Assembly (NCBI RefSeq): GCF_001639745.1
Contig: NZ_LTAX01000003.1
Coordinates: 304,015-368,014 of the forward strand
DNA: 64,000 nt
Direction of reading: 5' to 3'
DNA from: Marinomonas gallaica
Lineage (GTDB): Bacteria; Pseudomonadota; Gammaproteobacteria; Pseudomonadales; Marinomonadaceae
Shown: one piece after another, positions 55,067 to 63,829 of the stretch
How the letters are laid out: each line of letters starts with the position of its first letter
Numbering within the stretch: the stretch's first letter is position 1
Notes under the pieces: generated by a model
The model's input: only the letters and a program-made list of their open reading frames with translations
Told to the model about the DNA's origin: nothing
The model's database searches: none
Program-made: the position numbers and the translations under genes

Positions 55067-57637
55067 ATGACAGATACAGTTGCTCCATCCATAACAACCA
55101 CTGCTGATGAGTTGTTTGTTGCACCTTACCTTGCACCATCAAATGCCTACGACGAGGCATTTGATGGTCGTGGCTCGGTTCGCTTGCCTTGGCAAGCGAT
55201 CACGACCGCGATGCAACAGCTCGGTGCAGAAGGGATGCAAGACCGCCATCTGCGAGCGCAACGGATTTTGCGTGATGATGGGGCCACCTATAACTTAAAA
55301 AGCGATCCCCTTTCACCTAATGTTTGGTCATTAGACATTATTCCTAATGTCATGATGAAAGCCGAATGGTTGAAACTGGAAAGCGCATTACAACAGCGCG
55401 CAAAGCTGTTTGATTTGCTCTATAAGGATTTATACGGTGAGCAACGACTGCTCAAAGAAGGCGTCATTCCTTCTGAAATCATTTTTTCTCATCCCGGTTT
55501 TTTACGTCAATGCCATGATATGCCGTGGCCAAGCGAACATCGACTGACCTTTCATGCCGTGGATCTGGTGCGCGACCAAAGTGGTCGATTTATTGCCACA
55601 GGCGACCGTACTCAAGCCCCGAGTGGGGCGGGTTATGCACTGGAAAACCGCACGGTCGTGTCTCGTATTTTGCCCAGTTTGTTTCGCGACAGTCGTACCA
55701 TGCGACTCTCTGGCTTCTTTCAAACGGTGCGTGAAACCATTAGCCAGCTGGCGGCACACATTACCGAATCACCCCGTATTGTAGTGCTGACACCAGGGGC
55801 TTACAGCAGCACCTACTTTGAACAAGCCTTTCTAGCAAATCATTTAGGCTATCCATTGGTTCAAGGGGGCGACTTAACGGTTCGCAATGGCAAAGTGTGG
55901 ATGAAGTCTTTAGATGGTTTGTCTCGCGTCGACGTCATATTACGTCGTGTCGAAGATGCCTTCTGTGACCAAGCCGAATTGCGCTCAGACTCTGGATTAG
56001 GTGTGCCTGGACTGCTCGAAGTCGCGCGTCAAGGCAATGTCATCGTCACCAATCCACTTGGTTCAGGCTTATTAGAAACCCCCGCCCTATTGGCATTTTT
56101 ACCCGACATTGCGCAATGTTTAATGGGCGAAGAATTACTGCTTCCGTCAGTAGACAGCTATTGGTGTGGCAATGCGAAGCAGCTCGACTATGTCTTAAAT
56201 AACTTGCCACAGCTGATCATCAAACCAGCGTTCCGTAGCCAACTTAGCAAAAGCGTTTACGGACACCAGCTTGATAAGCAAGGTCTAGCTGATATAACGG
56301 CCGCGATTTTAGAAAACCCAATCGCCTATGTCGCTCAAACGTATATTCCCGGTTCCCATAGCCCCATTTGGGAAGATGGTGCGCTCAGCTCAAGACCCTG
56401 TATTTTGCGTACCTTTAGTGTCGCAAGTGATGAGGGTTATCGTGTAATGCCGGGAGGGTTAGCGCGCGTTGCGGACTCTCGTGACCAAACAATCGTCAGT
56501 AAGAATTTATCGGGTTCACGCAGCAAAGATATGTGGATCTTAAGCGATACGGTGGAAGCCGATATCGACGTGCCGTTGGACAATTTACCGGGCGCGCAGG
56601 CCGAAGCCGCAAACTTGCCTAGTCGTGTCATTGAAAACTTATTCTGGTTTGGGCGATATGCCGAACGTGCGGAAATGAGCTTACGCTTAATGCGCACGAT
56701 CTTTAAACAACTGAATGGCATTGATATTTTCCCTACAGAAAGCCGCAAAGTACTGCTGTGCGCCATGTCTGATATCAGTGGTTCACTCCCCGGTTTCCAC
56801 GATCAGCCTGAGCTGCTTGAAAATCCGAACGATGAATTGGCTGCACTGGTAGTCGACAGTCAACGTATGGGATCGATCAAGTCGAATTTACAACAGATGC
56901 TAGCTTGTGCCGAGCAAGTAAAAGAAATGCTATCCGCGGATACGCGTATCATTTTGAACGAACTGCGCGACCACATTCACAGTATTGATCGGGCCTACAT
57001 CAATGGTCTCCCCCCCGTTCCAGAAGAGTCATTAGACAGCCTTGTAACGTCTTTGCTAGCGATTTCGGGGCTCAATCATGAAAGCATGCTGCGCGGTATG
57101 GACTGGATGTTCCAAGAAATTGGCCGTCGAACAGAACGGGCAATGCTGACGGCAAACCTACTGAAAAACACCTTGTCTGAACCGCTTCCGAGCTTGCAAC
57201 AGCAACAAGTACTCGAGTCGGTATTACTCAGTGTAGAAGCGCTAATATCCTTCCGTCGCCGCTATCGAACACGAGCACGTGTGTCCTACGGTTTAGATTT
57301 ATTGATGATCGATCGATCCAATCCACGCTCCTTAATTTATCAAGTCGAGCAACTGCGCAAGTACGTCAGCGAGCTACCAACGACAGATCAAGGCACATTG
57401 GGCTTATCACCGGAAAATCGTTTCATCATAAAATCGTTAAACGACATTCAATTGGCAGACTTGGATTCCTTAGCGCAAATCGATGAGACTAGCCAAACTC
57501 GTCATAACTTAACCGAGCTGATGACTCAGGTAATGGATAACCTCGAGCATCTGACGACCATTCTAAGTGATAAGTACTTTGATCACACCGCAGGACCGCA
57601 GCAGCTCGTGAAAGCGAAATGGAAGAATAACGTATGA
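55067..57637 (+). CDS. Circularly permuted ATP-grasp fused to alpha-E domain
   Basis: 856 aa. Residues 1-500 are a second circularly permuted ATP-grasp (FHAVDLVRDQSGRFIATGDR, QAPSGAGYALENRTVV, VVLTPGAYSSTYFEQAFLAN, LIIKPAFRSQLSKSVYG). From about 515 an alpha-E domain begins (LPSRVIENLFWFGRYAERAE) with its second ER motif at FQEIGRRTERAMLTANLL. It combines in one chain what the first module codes as two genes. Where the first protein has EDNLRVPSG, this one has GDRTQAPSG, so the two ligases may differ in activity. It starts 21 bp after the previous gene without a strong ribosome site and overlaps the next by 4 bp. Confidence 0.87.
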   Translation: MTDTVAPSITTTADELFVAPYLAPSNAYDEAFDGRGSVRLPWQAITTAMQQLGAEGMQDRHLRAQRILRDDGATYNLKSDPLSPNVWSLDIIPNVMMKAEWLKLESALQQRAKLFDLLYKDLYGEQRLLKEGVIPSEIIFSHPGFLRQCHDMPWPSEHRLTFHAVDLVRDQSGRFIATGDRTQAPSGAGYALENRTVVSRILPSLFRDSRTMRLSGFFQTVRETISQLAAHITESPRIVVLTPGAYSSTYFEQAFLANHLGYPLVQGGDLTVRNGKVWMKSLDGLSRVDVILRRVEDAFCDQAELRSDSGLGVPGLLEVARQGNVIVTNPLGSGLLETPALLAFLPDIAQCLMGEELLLPSVDSYWCGNAKQLDYVLNNLPQLIIKPAFRSQLSKSVYGHQLDKQGLADITAAILENPIAYVAQTYIPGSHSPIWEDGALSSRPCILRTFSVASDEGYRVMPGGLARVADSRDQTIVSKNLSGSRSKDMWILSDTVEADIDVPLDNLPGAQAEAANLPSRVIENLFWFGRYAERAEMSLRLMRTIFKQLNGIDIFPTESRKVLLCAMSDISGSLPGFHDQPELLENPNDELAALVVDSQRMGSIKSNLQQMLACAEQVKEMLSADTRIILNELRDHIHSIDRAYINGLPPVPEESLDSLVTSLLAISGLNHESMLRGMDWMFQEIGRRTERAMLTANLLKNTLSEPLPSLQQQQVLESVLLSVEALISFRRRYRTRARVSYGLDLLMIDRSNPRSLIYQVEQLRKYVSELPTTDQGTLGLSPENRFIIKSLNDIQLADLDSLAQIDETSQTRHNLTELMTQVMDNLEHLTTILSDKYFDHTAGPQQLVKAKWKNNV

Positions 57638-58515
57638 AATATCGAGTCCGCCACATAACGGAATACCTATACAATGCGCCCGTCACCTTGTGTTACAACA
57701 TGGCGCATCTACTTCCGCGTGATACGCTGAATCAACGTTGCTTAAGCCGTCGAATTAAAGTAACACCGACACCGGTGTATCAGACCAACGGGGAAGACTA
57801 TTTTGGCAACCCGACGTTTTATTTTTCTGTGCAAGAGCCCCATAAAAAACTCGCGATTGATGTGGAGTGTTATTTTGAAATTGAACAAAATGATGTCTCT
57901 GGACAGTTATCACTGCATGGCCTGACCTGTAAAGAGTTACGCGATCAGCTTACCGAAGCATCCACACCACAGCTGCGCATGGTCAAAGAGTACACCTTAG
58001 ATTCTTTGCATATTCGTCGTAGCAAAGCATTAGCAGATTACGCACGCGACTGCTTTCTGGATGATACCCCCGTACTTCAAGCCAGTATGGACTTCACGCA
58101 CAAGATTTTTGAAGAATTCGCCTTTGACCCAGCGGCGACCAGCGTCAGCACTCCGGCGGAACAAGTGCTGGAAGAAAAACGCGGTGTGTGCCAAGACTTT
58201 GCCCATTTAGCCATCGCTTGTATTCGCTCTATTGGCTTGCCTGCACGCTATATGAGTGGCTATTTAGAAACACTGCCACCTCCTGGGCAAGAGAAATTAG
58301 TTGGAGCCGATGCCTCCCATGCGTGGTTTGCTATTTTCATTCCTGATCTAGGGTGGGTAGAATTCGACCCCACAAATGACTTAATGCCTAACGAACAGCA
58401 CATCGTCACCGCTTGGGGGCGTGATTACGCTGATGTCACACCGCTACAAGGCGTGATTTTCGACGGTGGCGACAGTCAATCACTTAATGTTTCTGTGGAC
58501 GTGCAGCGCGTTTAA
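57634..58515 (+). CDS. Transglutaminase-like protein (short, stand-alone)
   Basis: 293 aa. N-terminal strand domain (KYRVRHITEYLYNAPVTLCY) and a transglutaminase core with KRGVCQDFAHLAIACIRSIG (Cys about 186), ASHAWFAIFIPDLG (His about 229) and WVEFDPTND (Asp about 244). It matches the family found after fused ATP-grasp/alpha-E genes and is the last gene of the second module. Cytoplasmic; may act as a peptidase that opens or trims the ligase product. Confidence 0.88.
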   Translation: MKYRVRHITEYLYNAPVTLCYNMAHLLPRDTLNQRCLSRRIKVTPTPVYQTNGEDYFGNPTFYFSVQEPHKKLAIDVECYFEIEQNDVSGQLSLHGLTCKELRDQLTEASTPQLRMVKEYTLDSLHIRRSKALADYARDCFLDDTPVLQASMDFTHKIFEEFAFDPAATSVSTPAEQVLEEKRGVCQDFAHLAIACIRSIGLPARYMSGYLETLPPPGQEKLVGADASHAWFAIFIPDLGWVEFDPTNDLMPNEQHIVTAWGRDYADVTPLQGVIFDGGDSQSLNVSVDVQRV

Positions 58516-58547
58516 TACAGCGTTGCCTCCCTCAATTTGGTACTACA

Positions 58548-59834
58548 ATGACCTTTGCAACACTTGGTTTATCTTCCGCTGTCACGGACATACTCAAAGA
58601 ACTGGGCTACCACACCCCGACACCGATCCAAGCACAAGCGATTCCACTGATTCTATCGGGTAAAGACGTATTGGCCGCGGCGCAAACCGGTACTGGTAAA
58701 ACCGCTGCCTTTACTCTGCCAATCATCGAGCAACTGAGCAAAGGTAAACGTGCCAGTGCAACACAAGTTCGTTGTTTAATTCTGGCCCCTACTCGCGAAC
58801 TCGCCAGCCAAATCGGCGACAGCGTACGCACCTACAGCCAAGGTCTAGGGCTGCGTAGCCAGACCATGTACGGCGGCGTTCAAGCTTACCCGCAAATCAA
58901 CGGCATGAAACGCGGAGCAGACTTACTGGTCGCCACACCTGGACGCTTAATGGACTTGTTTAAGCAAAATGCCGTGGCGTTCGATGAACTGGAGTTTTTA
59001 GTATTAGACGAAGCCGATCGTATGTTGGATTTAGGCTTTGAAGAAGCGCTTAATGCGCTGCTGGCGCTGCTGCCTAAAACACGTCAAAGCATGATGTTTT
59101 CTGCGACCTATTCTGATGCCGTCAAACAATTAGCCAAGCTATGGCTACGAGACCCAGAAGAAGTCGCCGCAAAACAAAGCAACCGCGTTGCAAACACCGT
59201 TCGTCACCAAATTTACACCGTCGATAAAGTGCGTAAACCGGAACTGTTAGCTGAACTACTTAATCGTCAACACTGGAATCAAGCGTTGATCTTCACCAAG
59301 ACAAAGCGTGGTGCTGATGAAATTACGGAGATCCTGCAAGCAGAAGGCTTTAATGCCCTCGCGATGCATGGCGACAAACCACAGTACGCACGTTTATCAG
59401 CAATTAATGCTTTTAAAAAAGGCGAACTGGCCTACCTTGTGGCAACCGACGTCGCCGCTCGTGGGCTGGACATCGAAGGCTTGCCAGTGGTGATCAATGT
59501 TGACCTGCCACACGTCGCAGAAGACTACATACACCGTATTGGTCGAACCGGACGTGCTGGGCTAGAAGGTCGCGCTGTCTCCTTAGTGTGTGCCGATGAG
59601 GTAGAAAACCTACGTGCTATTGAAGTGCTACTAAAACAACGCGTACCACGCAAAGAAATCCCAGGCTTTGAGCCGGAACATCGCGTGCCCGATACCCATC
59701 CTCGTAGCCAAAAGAAAGTCGTCAAAGCTGCGCCAGAAGTTCAAGGCAAAAAAGCCAAGATTGACCCCGTCAAACCGGATGTCACAAAAGGCCCTGGACT
59801 GCGCAGTAACCCCTTTGCGAAAGCCAAAAAGTAA
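58548..59834 (+). CDS. DEAD-box RNA helicase (RhlE-like)
   Basis: 428 aa with all helicase motifs in order: Q motif (FATLGLSSAVTDILKELGYH, then TPTPIQ), AAQTGTGKTAAF, PTRELASQ, ATPGRLMD, VLDEADRMLDLGF, FSATY, FTKTKRGADEI, VATDVAARGLDIEGLP and HRIGRTGRAG. The short basic tail (about 380-428, rich in Lys and Pro) is RhlE-like and binds RNA. Helicases of this kind act in ribosome assembly and RNA decay, often in the cold. It lies 32 bp after the transglutaminase gene on the same strand and may share its transcript; a strong terminator follows. Confidence 0.92.
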   Translation: MTFATLGLSSAVTDILKELGYHTPTPIQAQAIPLILSGKDVLAAAQTGTGKTAAFTLPIIEQLSKGKRASATQVRCLILAPTRELASQIGDSVRTYSQGLGLRSQTMYGGVQAYPQINGMKRGADLLVATPGRLMDLFKQNAVAFDELEFLVLDEADRMLDLGFEEALNALLALLPKTRQSMMFSATYSDAVKQLAKLWLRDPEEVAAKQSNRVANTVRHQIYTVDKVRKPELLAELLNRQHWNQALIFTKTKRGADEITEILQAEGFNALAMHGDKPQYARLSAINAFKKGELAYLVATDVAARGLDIEGLPVVINVDLPHVAEDYIHRIGRTGRAGLEGRAVSLVCADEVENLRAIEVLLKQRVPRKEIPGFEPEHRVPDTHPRSQKKVVKAAPEVQGKKAKIDPVKPDVTKGPGLRSNPFAKAKK

Positions 59835-59840
59835 TCGACA

Positions 59841-59866
59841 AAAAAGCCGCTCACAAGCGGCTTTTT
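59841..59866. terminator. Strong bidirectional terminator
   Basis: AAAAAGCCGC (59841-59850) and GCGGCTTTTT (59857-59866) pair perfectly around TCACAA. It serves the helicase gene on the plus strand and the chemoreceptor gene on the minus strand, which converge here. Confidence 0.92.
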
Positions 59867-59892
59867 CTTACATCGTGACACGCCACCAACGA

Positions 59893-61878
59893 CTAACGTA
59901 GTCGGTAAGACTGTAACTCTTTAAGCACCGCATCAAAGCGATCCTGAGTTTGACGCGCCTCAGACTCGGTTAAATTAACCGTTTCCGTAATATGGCTTGA
60001 GCGATCTCGCACCATCTGCACATTACGGTTAATGTCTTCGGTGACTTGAGACTGCTCCTCCGACGCCGTAGCAACACGCTCAATGGTCATATTGATCTCG
60101 TCCACAGACTCAAGCAATGATTCAATCATTTCCGCATTGTTGATCACTTCCGATGCGGTGCTCGTCGCCATCGAAGAACAACTTTCCATCGACGATAACG
60201 CATTTTTACTGGAGCTAATCAACGTCTCGATCATCGAACGAATCTCTTCTGTCGAGTCTTGGGTTCGCTGTGCCAAGCTACGCACTTCATCCGCGACCAC
60301 CGCAAAACCGCGACCTTGTTCACCCGCTCGTGCGGCTTCAATAGCAGCGTTCAGCGCTAACAAATTAGTCTGCTCGGCAATCGACTCAATCGTTTGTAGG
60401 ATCGACGCAATTTGTTCCGTTTGATTGGTGACCTGTTGCACAGAATCAAAACCACCGGTCACTTCACGGCTCAAGGTTTCAATCGATGACTGAATTGAAT
60501 GCATGCCTGCACGGCCTTCCGAAGCACGAGACTGAATGGTTTCCGTTGCTTTTGCAGCCGCTTGCATGTCTGCTGAAATAGTTCCGCTGGTTAACGACAT
60601 CTCCTCAATCGCAGCGGCAATTTGATCCGTTCGAGCCAACTGGTCTTGAGTCTCTGCCGCGGCCTCTTTGGCTTGCACGATTAAGCCATCCATACTGCTG
60701 TTTGATTCTTGAGACTTCTGCGCCAACATTCCAAACGTGCTAGATAAATGCTCAAGATGCAAATTCAGCTCATGCATTATATGGCCCAATTCATCTTTAG
60801 AATTGACCTCTAAATTCACCGTGAAATCTTTCTTCTCACCCACAGAACTCAATGCATTATGAACCATAGCAACACGGCTAGAAACGGACCGAATCACACT
60901 GATCGTCAGCAGTAGCACCAATAAGCCCACTACTAAGATGGCGATAACAACTAACGTAAAGGTTGTTACATCACGGCTTTCTTGAGCATCCGCAATATCA
61001 TCTACTGTTGACCCAATCTCGTCTGACAAGCTCTTAACAAGACCGATCTTCGCAGTCGCCAACGCAAACCAGTTATCTGGACCTTGAACGGCTTGAAGGT
61101 CACTGGTATTCATAAAACCAGACAGTACTTGCTGAACGCTTTTCCACTCAGACTGACTTTTCAGACTTTCAAGTTGACGCTTACGTTCAGGCGTGGCGAC
61201 ATCGTTAAAATAGCTTTCCCAGACAGATTCATCTGCAATAAAGCTCGACACTTGAACAAAACGACGCTCACTGACACTCCCAGCCGCGAATACACCATTC
61301 AGAGCCCCTCGGTATTGCCCAATACGCTCTTTCATCCAAAGCAGACTTAAACGCGATGACAACGCTTGGGTAATCTTAGGACTTGCCACTTGATTAATAC
61401 CGCGTTGAATAGCGCGTAAAGCCGAGGCATTAAGATCAGAATAAAAGGCAAATGCCCCATTATCAGTAGATAAACTGTCGACTTTATTGCGAACTGAGGA
61501 TTTGTTGTTAAGAAGCGCCAAAGTAGGTTGGATTAACGTATTAATTTCAGACTGGGTCAGCGCATGAAAATCGTCGGCAGAAAGATTCCGTAACGACTGT
61601 TCGGCTTGGTCAGCGACCGAGCGCTGTTTTAAAACCTTGTCTTTTCCTTGCTCACCATTAGACCCTAAAAAGCCTGCTGTTAAACCACGTTCAACGGCAA
61701 AGTTGTGAGCAATTGCATCAAGCCTTTCCGTTAAATGCACAATGTCATTGGCTTTCTGAGTATCTCGGATACTGTTCATCAAACTCGAACCCAAGAAAAA
61801 AGCGAGTATTACAACTAATAACAGTGGTACAAAGCCCACCAACGCGATCGCGTTAGATACCTTAAGATTTTTAAACAC
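59893..61878 (-). CDS. Methyl-accepting chemotaxis protein with NIT sensor domain
   Basis: 661 aa from the GTG at 61878, which has an AGGGAGAG ribosome site; a frame from 61917 would add 13 basic residues in front of the first helix. Helix 1 is at about 10-32 ([20 protein letters not shown]). The periplasmic NIT (nitrate/nitrite-sensing type) domain has [20 protein letters not shown] and a later [18 protein letters not shown]. Helix 2 is near 305-330, then HAMP, and a signalling domain with [20 protein letters not shown], the contact region for CheA and CheW. The ligand may be nitrate or nitrite, as in NasR-type NIT domains, but this is not shown. Confidence 0.9.
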   Translation of the reverse strand: MFKNLKVSNAIALVGFVPLLLVVILAFFLGSSLMNSIRDTQKANDIVHLTERLDAIAHNFAVERGLTAGFLGSNGEQGKDKVLKQRSVADQAEQSLRNLSADDFHALTQSEINTLIQPTLALLNNKSSVRNKVDSLSTDNGAFAFYSDLNASALRAIQRGINQVASPKITQALSSRLSLLWMKERIGQYRGALNGVFAAGSVSERRFVQVSSFIADESVWESYFNDVATPERKRQLESLKSQSEWKSVQQVLSGFMNTSDLQAVQGPDNWFALATAKIGLVKSLSDEIGSTVDDIADAQESRDVTTFTLVVIAILVVGLLVLLLTISVIRSVSSRVAMVHNALSSVGEKKDFTVNLEVNSKDELGHIMHELNLHLEHLSSTFGMLAQKSQESNSSMDGLIVQAKEAAAETQDQLARTDQIAAAIEEMSLTSGTISADMQAAAKATETIQSRASEGRAGMHSIQSSIETLSREVTGGFDSVQQVTNQTEQIASILQTIESIAEQTNLLALNAAIEAARAGEQGRGFAVVADEVRSLAQRTQDSTEEIRSMIETLISSSKNALSSMESCSSMATSTASEVINNAEMIESLLESVDEINMTIERVATASEEQSQVTEDINRNVQMVRDRSSHITETVNLTESEARQTQDRFDAVLKELQSYRLR

Positions 61879-61926
61879 GCATCTCTCCCTACGTTCCTTC
61901 TTGCGTCTTATTATCATGGTTCAACT

Positions 61927-61954
61927 TATTTACCTAAGCAAACGTAAATGTCAA
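61927..61954 (-). promoter_or_regulatory. Sigma-70 promoter of the chemoreceptor gene
   Basis: On the minus strand a perfect -35 TTGACA (61954-61949) and a -10 TAAATA (61932-61927) stand 16 bp apart, about 50 bp before the GTG start. I saw no flagellar-type (sigma-28) promoter here. Confidence 0.6.
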
Positions 61955-62401
61955 TTTATGGTAAGAAAAGTCTAATGCATCAATAGAGAGTGAAGTGAAG
62001 ATGGAAAAACGAACAGGCCAACATCAGTACGACTTTTTAGAAAGATAAAGTTTACTAGACATGAGTCTTTATGAAGCAGGCCGCCATAGGCGAAGTTTGG
62101 GCCGACATGGGGCATTATTTTCTCAATGCGGTTTGGCGCGATGCATTCAAAATCGTTTTCTTAGAGGGGGCTTAGGTTGTATTAAACGCCCACTACAACA
62201 GCTAAAAATCAACGCCTATCAGATTTTACGCTCAAGCCTGCACTGGTAATCACTTTACCAGTGATCGCCTAGAGACACTCGAAATACTCGGCTTCATTCT
62301 TTTGACGATGAGCCAATATCATTCATGGTTTCTTCCTTGGACGAAGCAAGTTCACTAATTATTAACAGTATTTATAGAGCAATAACTCTCATAGCGGATA
62401 A
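61955..62401. other. Non-coding stretch between chemoreceptor gene and gene cassette
   Basis: About 450 bp without a convincing gene; a 62-codon plus-strand frame at 62061-62249 has no ribosome site and no recognisable product. It contains a perfect inverted repeat, CACTGGTAA (62241-62249) and TTACCAGTG (62255-62263), with a 5-nt loop. On the minus strand, about 62170-62220, a GCGTTGA...GGGCGTTT pattern resembles half of an attC site, but I could not find its partner half. Confidence 0.4.
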
Positions 62402-62520
62402 CGCCCGCTTAAGCCGCTGCCAACGCAATACAACGGCTACCGCATTGCGCCTTAAACACAATAATTACTGCAAACCAAAAGTGCCACGCGTTGGGTGTCG
62501 GTTTGAAGCTTTTGTTAGGC
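62396..62520 (-). repeat. attC recombination site of an integron gene cassette
   Basis: Read on the minus strand it has R'' GCCTAAC (62520-62514), L'' CCAACGC (62494-62488), L' GCGTTGG (62426-62420) and a core GTT at 62402-62400. The L boxes are exact complements and the flanking arms (ACAAAAGCTTCAAACC and GCGGCTTAAGCGGGCGTT) pair imperfectly, giving the long hairpin that IntI recognises as a single strand. The 119-bp length and the ending TTAAGCGGGCGTTA are close to the Vibrio VCR type. It begins 2 bp after the stop of the ORF it follows, as in ordinary cassettes. Confidence 0.88.
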
Positions 62521-63338
62521 TTTTATTGTGCAGACTCTAGCTTCAAGTTCCTAAACGTAACTGAACGATCTGCCCCAAAATAGTGAAAGTTAATCTGAAG
62601 TTTTTTAACCAGATCGGAATTTGACTTGGCTGACATTTTAAAATACAGAACCAAGTTGGTAGAAGACTTTTTGGTCAAGTGAATTTTTTCCCAGCGTCCA
62701 ACTCCTTGATTATCAAAGATCACTTTTTCGCGTACTCCTTGATTATTGCTCTGGTCATACAAGAAAACACGATCAAATCTAGAAACATCATAATCCTCGT
62801 CTGTTTTATTAGAGACTTTCAGGTCACATTGGATTAGCGTCCCAGATTTAGAACAACTCTGAACCTCATACTCAAGCCCTGATTCAACTTGAACCAAACC
62901 ATAATTGACCTTCATTTCCTTACCGACTATATAAGATGTCAATGAAGAAGTTGGGGCATAAAACTCTCTGAGGCTCAGTGAAAAAATAAAGATAAGCGAA
63001 AAGGATAATACGTAGTAGAAATACTTCTTGAATGTCGTACAAGCGGTAGAAGATGTTGCAAGCTTACTAACTATGTATAAGATAAGAAATGCAGATACAA
63101 CAGCTATGAATGCAAACAATCCCTGATAGAGCATCAACCCATCAAAATCTAAGGATTTCAACCTACCAAAAAAGTCGACGTTCTTAAATGTCGGAAACAA
63201 TACTGCAATTGCAGTCAACACTAAGGTTTGGATTACGCTCAACTCTGTAACAAAGTGAAAAAATCCATTTGATTCTTTTTTTTTATTCATATTCTCCTCC
63301 AAAATACACCCCCTAATTTGAATATTTTTGAATCCTAA
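62402..63338 (-). mobile_element. Integron gene cassette (one ORF plus attC)
   Basis: The 3' border is the G at 62402 inside the attC core. The best 5' border is minus-strand G/TTAGGA at 63339/63338, which matches the complement of R'' (GTTAGGC) in six of seven positions; joining the two ends gives a proper circular cassette of 937 bp. The ORF begins 48 bp inside the border. The sequence upstream of the border is not an attC site, and no integrase gene is visible, so this is a lone cassette, a cluster edge without integrase, or the first cassette at an unrecognised attI. Confidence 0.75.
62523..63290 (-). CDS. Cassette-encoded membrane protein of unknown function
   Basis: 255 aa from ATG 63290, chosen for the perfect ribosome site GGAGGAG 5 nt before it; a longer frame to 63362 would cross the cassette border. 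The N-terminal half has three membrane helices (VIQTLVLTAIAVLFPTF at about 18-34, GLFAFIAVVSAFLILYIV at about 60-77, YYVLSFSLIFIFSLSL at about 92-107). The C-terminal 140 residues form a beta-rich soluble domain, probably periplasmic, with a CSKSGTLIQC pair that could form a disulphide. No family recognised, as is common for cassette genes. AT-rich compared with the neighbouring genes. Confidence 0.75.
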   Translation of the reverse strand: MNKKKESNGFFHFVTELSVIQTLVLTAIAVLFPTFKNVDFFGRLKSLDFDGLMLYQGLFAFIAVVSAFLILYIVSKLATSSTACTTFKKYFYYVLSFSLIFIFSLSLREFYAPTSSLTSYIVGKEMKVNYGLVQVESGLEYEVQSCSKSGTLIQCDLKVSNKTDEDYDVSRFDRVFLYDQSNNQGVREKVIFDNQGVGRWEKIHLTKKSSTNLVLYFKMSAKSNSDLVKKLQINFHYFGADRSVTFRNLKLESAQ

Positions 63339-63622
63339 CAGCTTAATAGTGTGAATGCGCATTTACGCAATGCCAGTGAGCTTAAATAAAACCCACTAAC
63401 GTGATGGTTTTTCAGCCTTTTTTTGGCTTATCCCGTCACAATGTAAAACACATATTTAAGCATGCGTGTTATATCATTTGTCCACAGCACGTTATTCTGA
63501 CTGTGATATTGGTTAATGATTGATCTTAATACACTTTCGTTGACGCTTCCATGACAAACCGAGAAGCTGAGCCGCGTTCAGATCATAAAGCTGAGCATTC
63601 AATTTGATAAAGCAAAAATAGA

Positions 63623-63638
63623 CTGTATATACAAACAA
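63623..63638. promoter_or_regulatory. LexA (SOS) box-like site
   Basis: CTGT-ATATACAA-ACAA matches the CTGT-N8-ACAG consensus in all but the last base, with the AT-rich centre usual for SOS boxes. Integron integrase genes are often LexA-controlled and the site is 285 bp from the cassette border, but no integrase ORF follows it here. Confidence 0.4.
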
Positions 63639-63648
63639 GTTTTTGGGC

Positions 63649-63657
63649 TTATCCACA
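63649..63657 (+). promoter_or_regulatory. DnaA box
   Basis: Perfect TTATCCACA, with a one-mismatch copy TTGTCCACA at 63478-63486 and five GATC sites between 63510 and 63900. A single perfect box can occur by chance or regulate a gene, and this is not enough to call an origin. Confidence 0.4.
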
Positions 63658-63748
63658 AGGGCTATAAAAGTAGTTGAATCATCGAGATCATTTCAAATTA
63701 AAGTATGTTCAATCCCTCTCGCAGCGCGGTTCTACAGAGTAAGCGGTA

Positions 63749-63829
63749 TTCCATGCGTTTAATTTGTGCTGACGCGTCGCTGGCGAGGTACGAGGCGAGA
63801 CATGGTGCAAGCAAATTAATGACATGGAA
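63749..63829. repeat. Imperfect 81-bp inverted repeat
   Basis: The ends TTCCATG-CGT-TTAATTTG (63749-63766) and CAAATTAA-TGA-CATGGAA (63812-63829) pair in 15 of 18 positions around a 45-bp GC-rich centre. It could be a small non-autonomous element or a folded RNA; its length and lack of core boxes set it apart from attC. Confidence 0.5.

Noticed and set aside
62160..62230. Possible second attC next to the cassette
   Set aside because: A GCGTTGA...GGGCGTTT half is visible on the minus strand, but no matching R''/L'' half could be found.
62061..62249. 62-codon plus-strand ORF between the chemoreceptor and the cassette
   Set aside because: No ribosome site, no recognisable product, and its stop falls in an inverted repeat.
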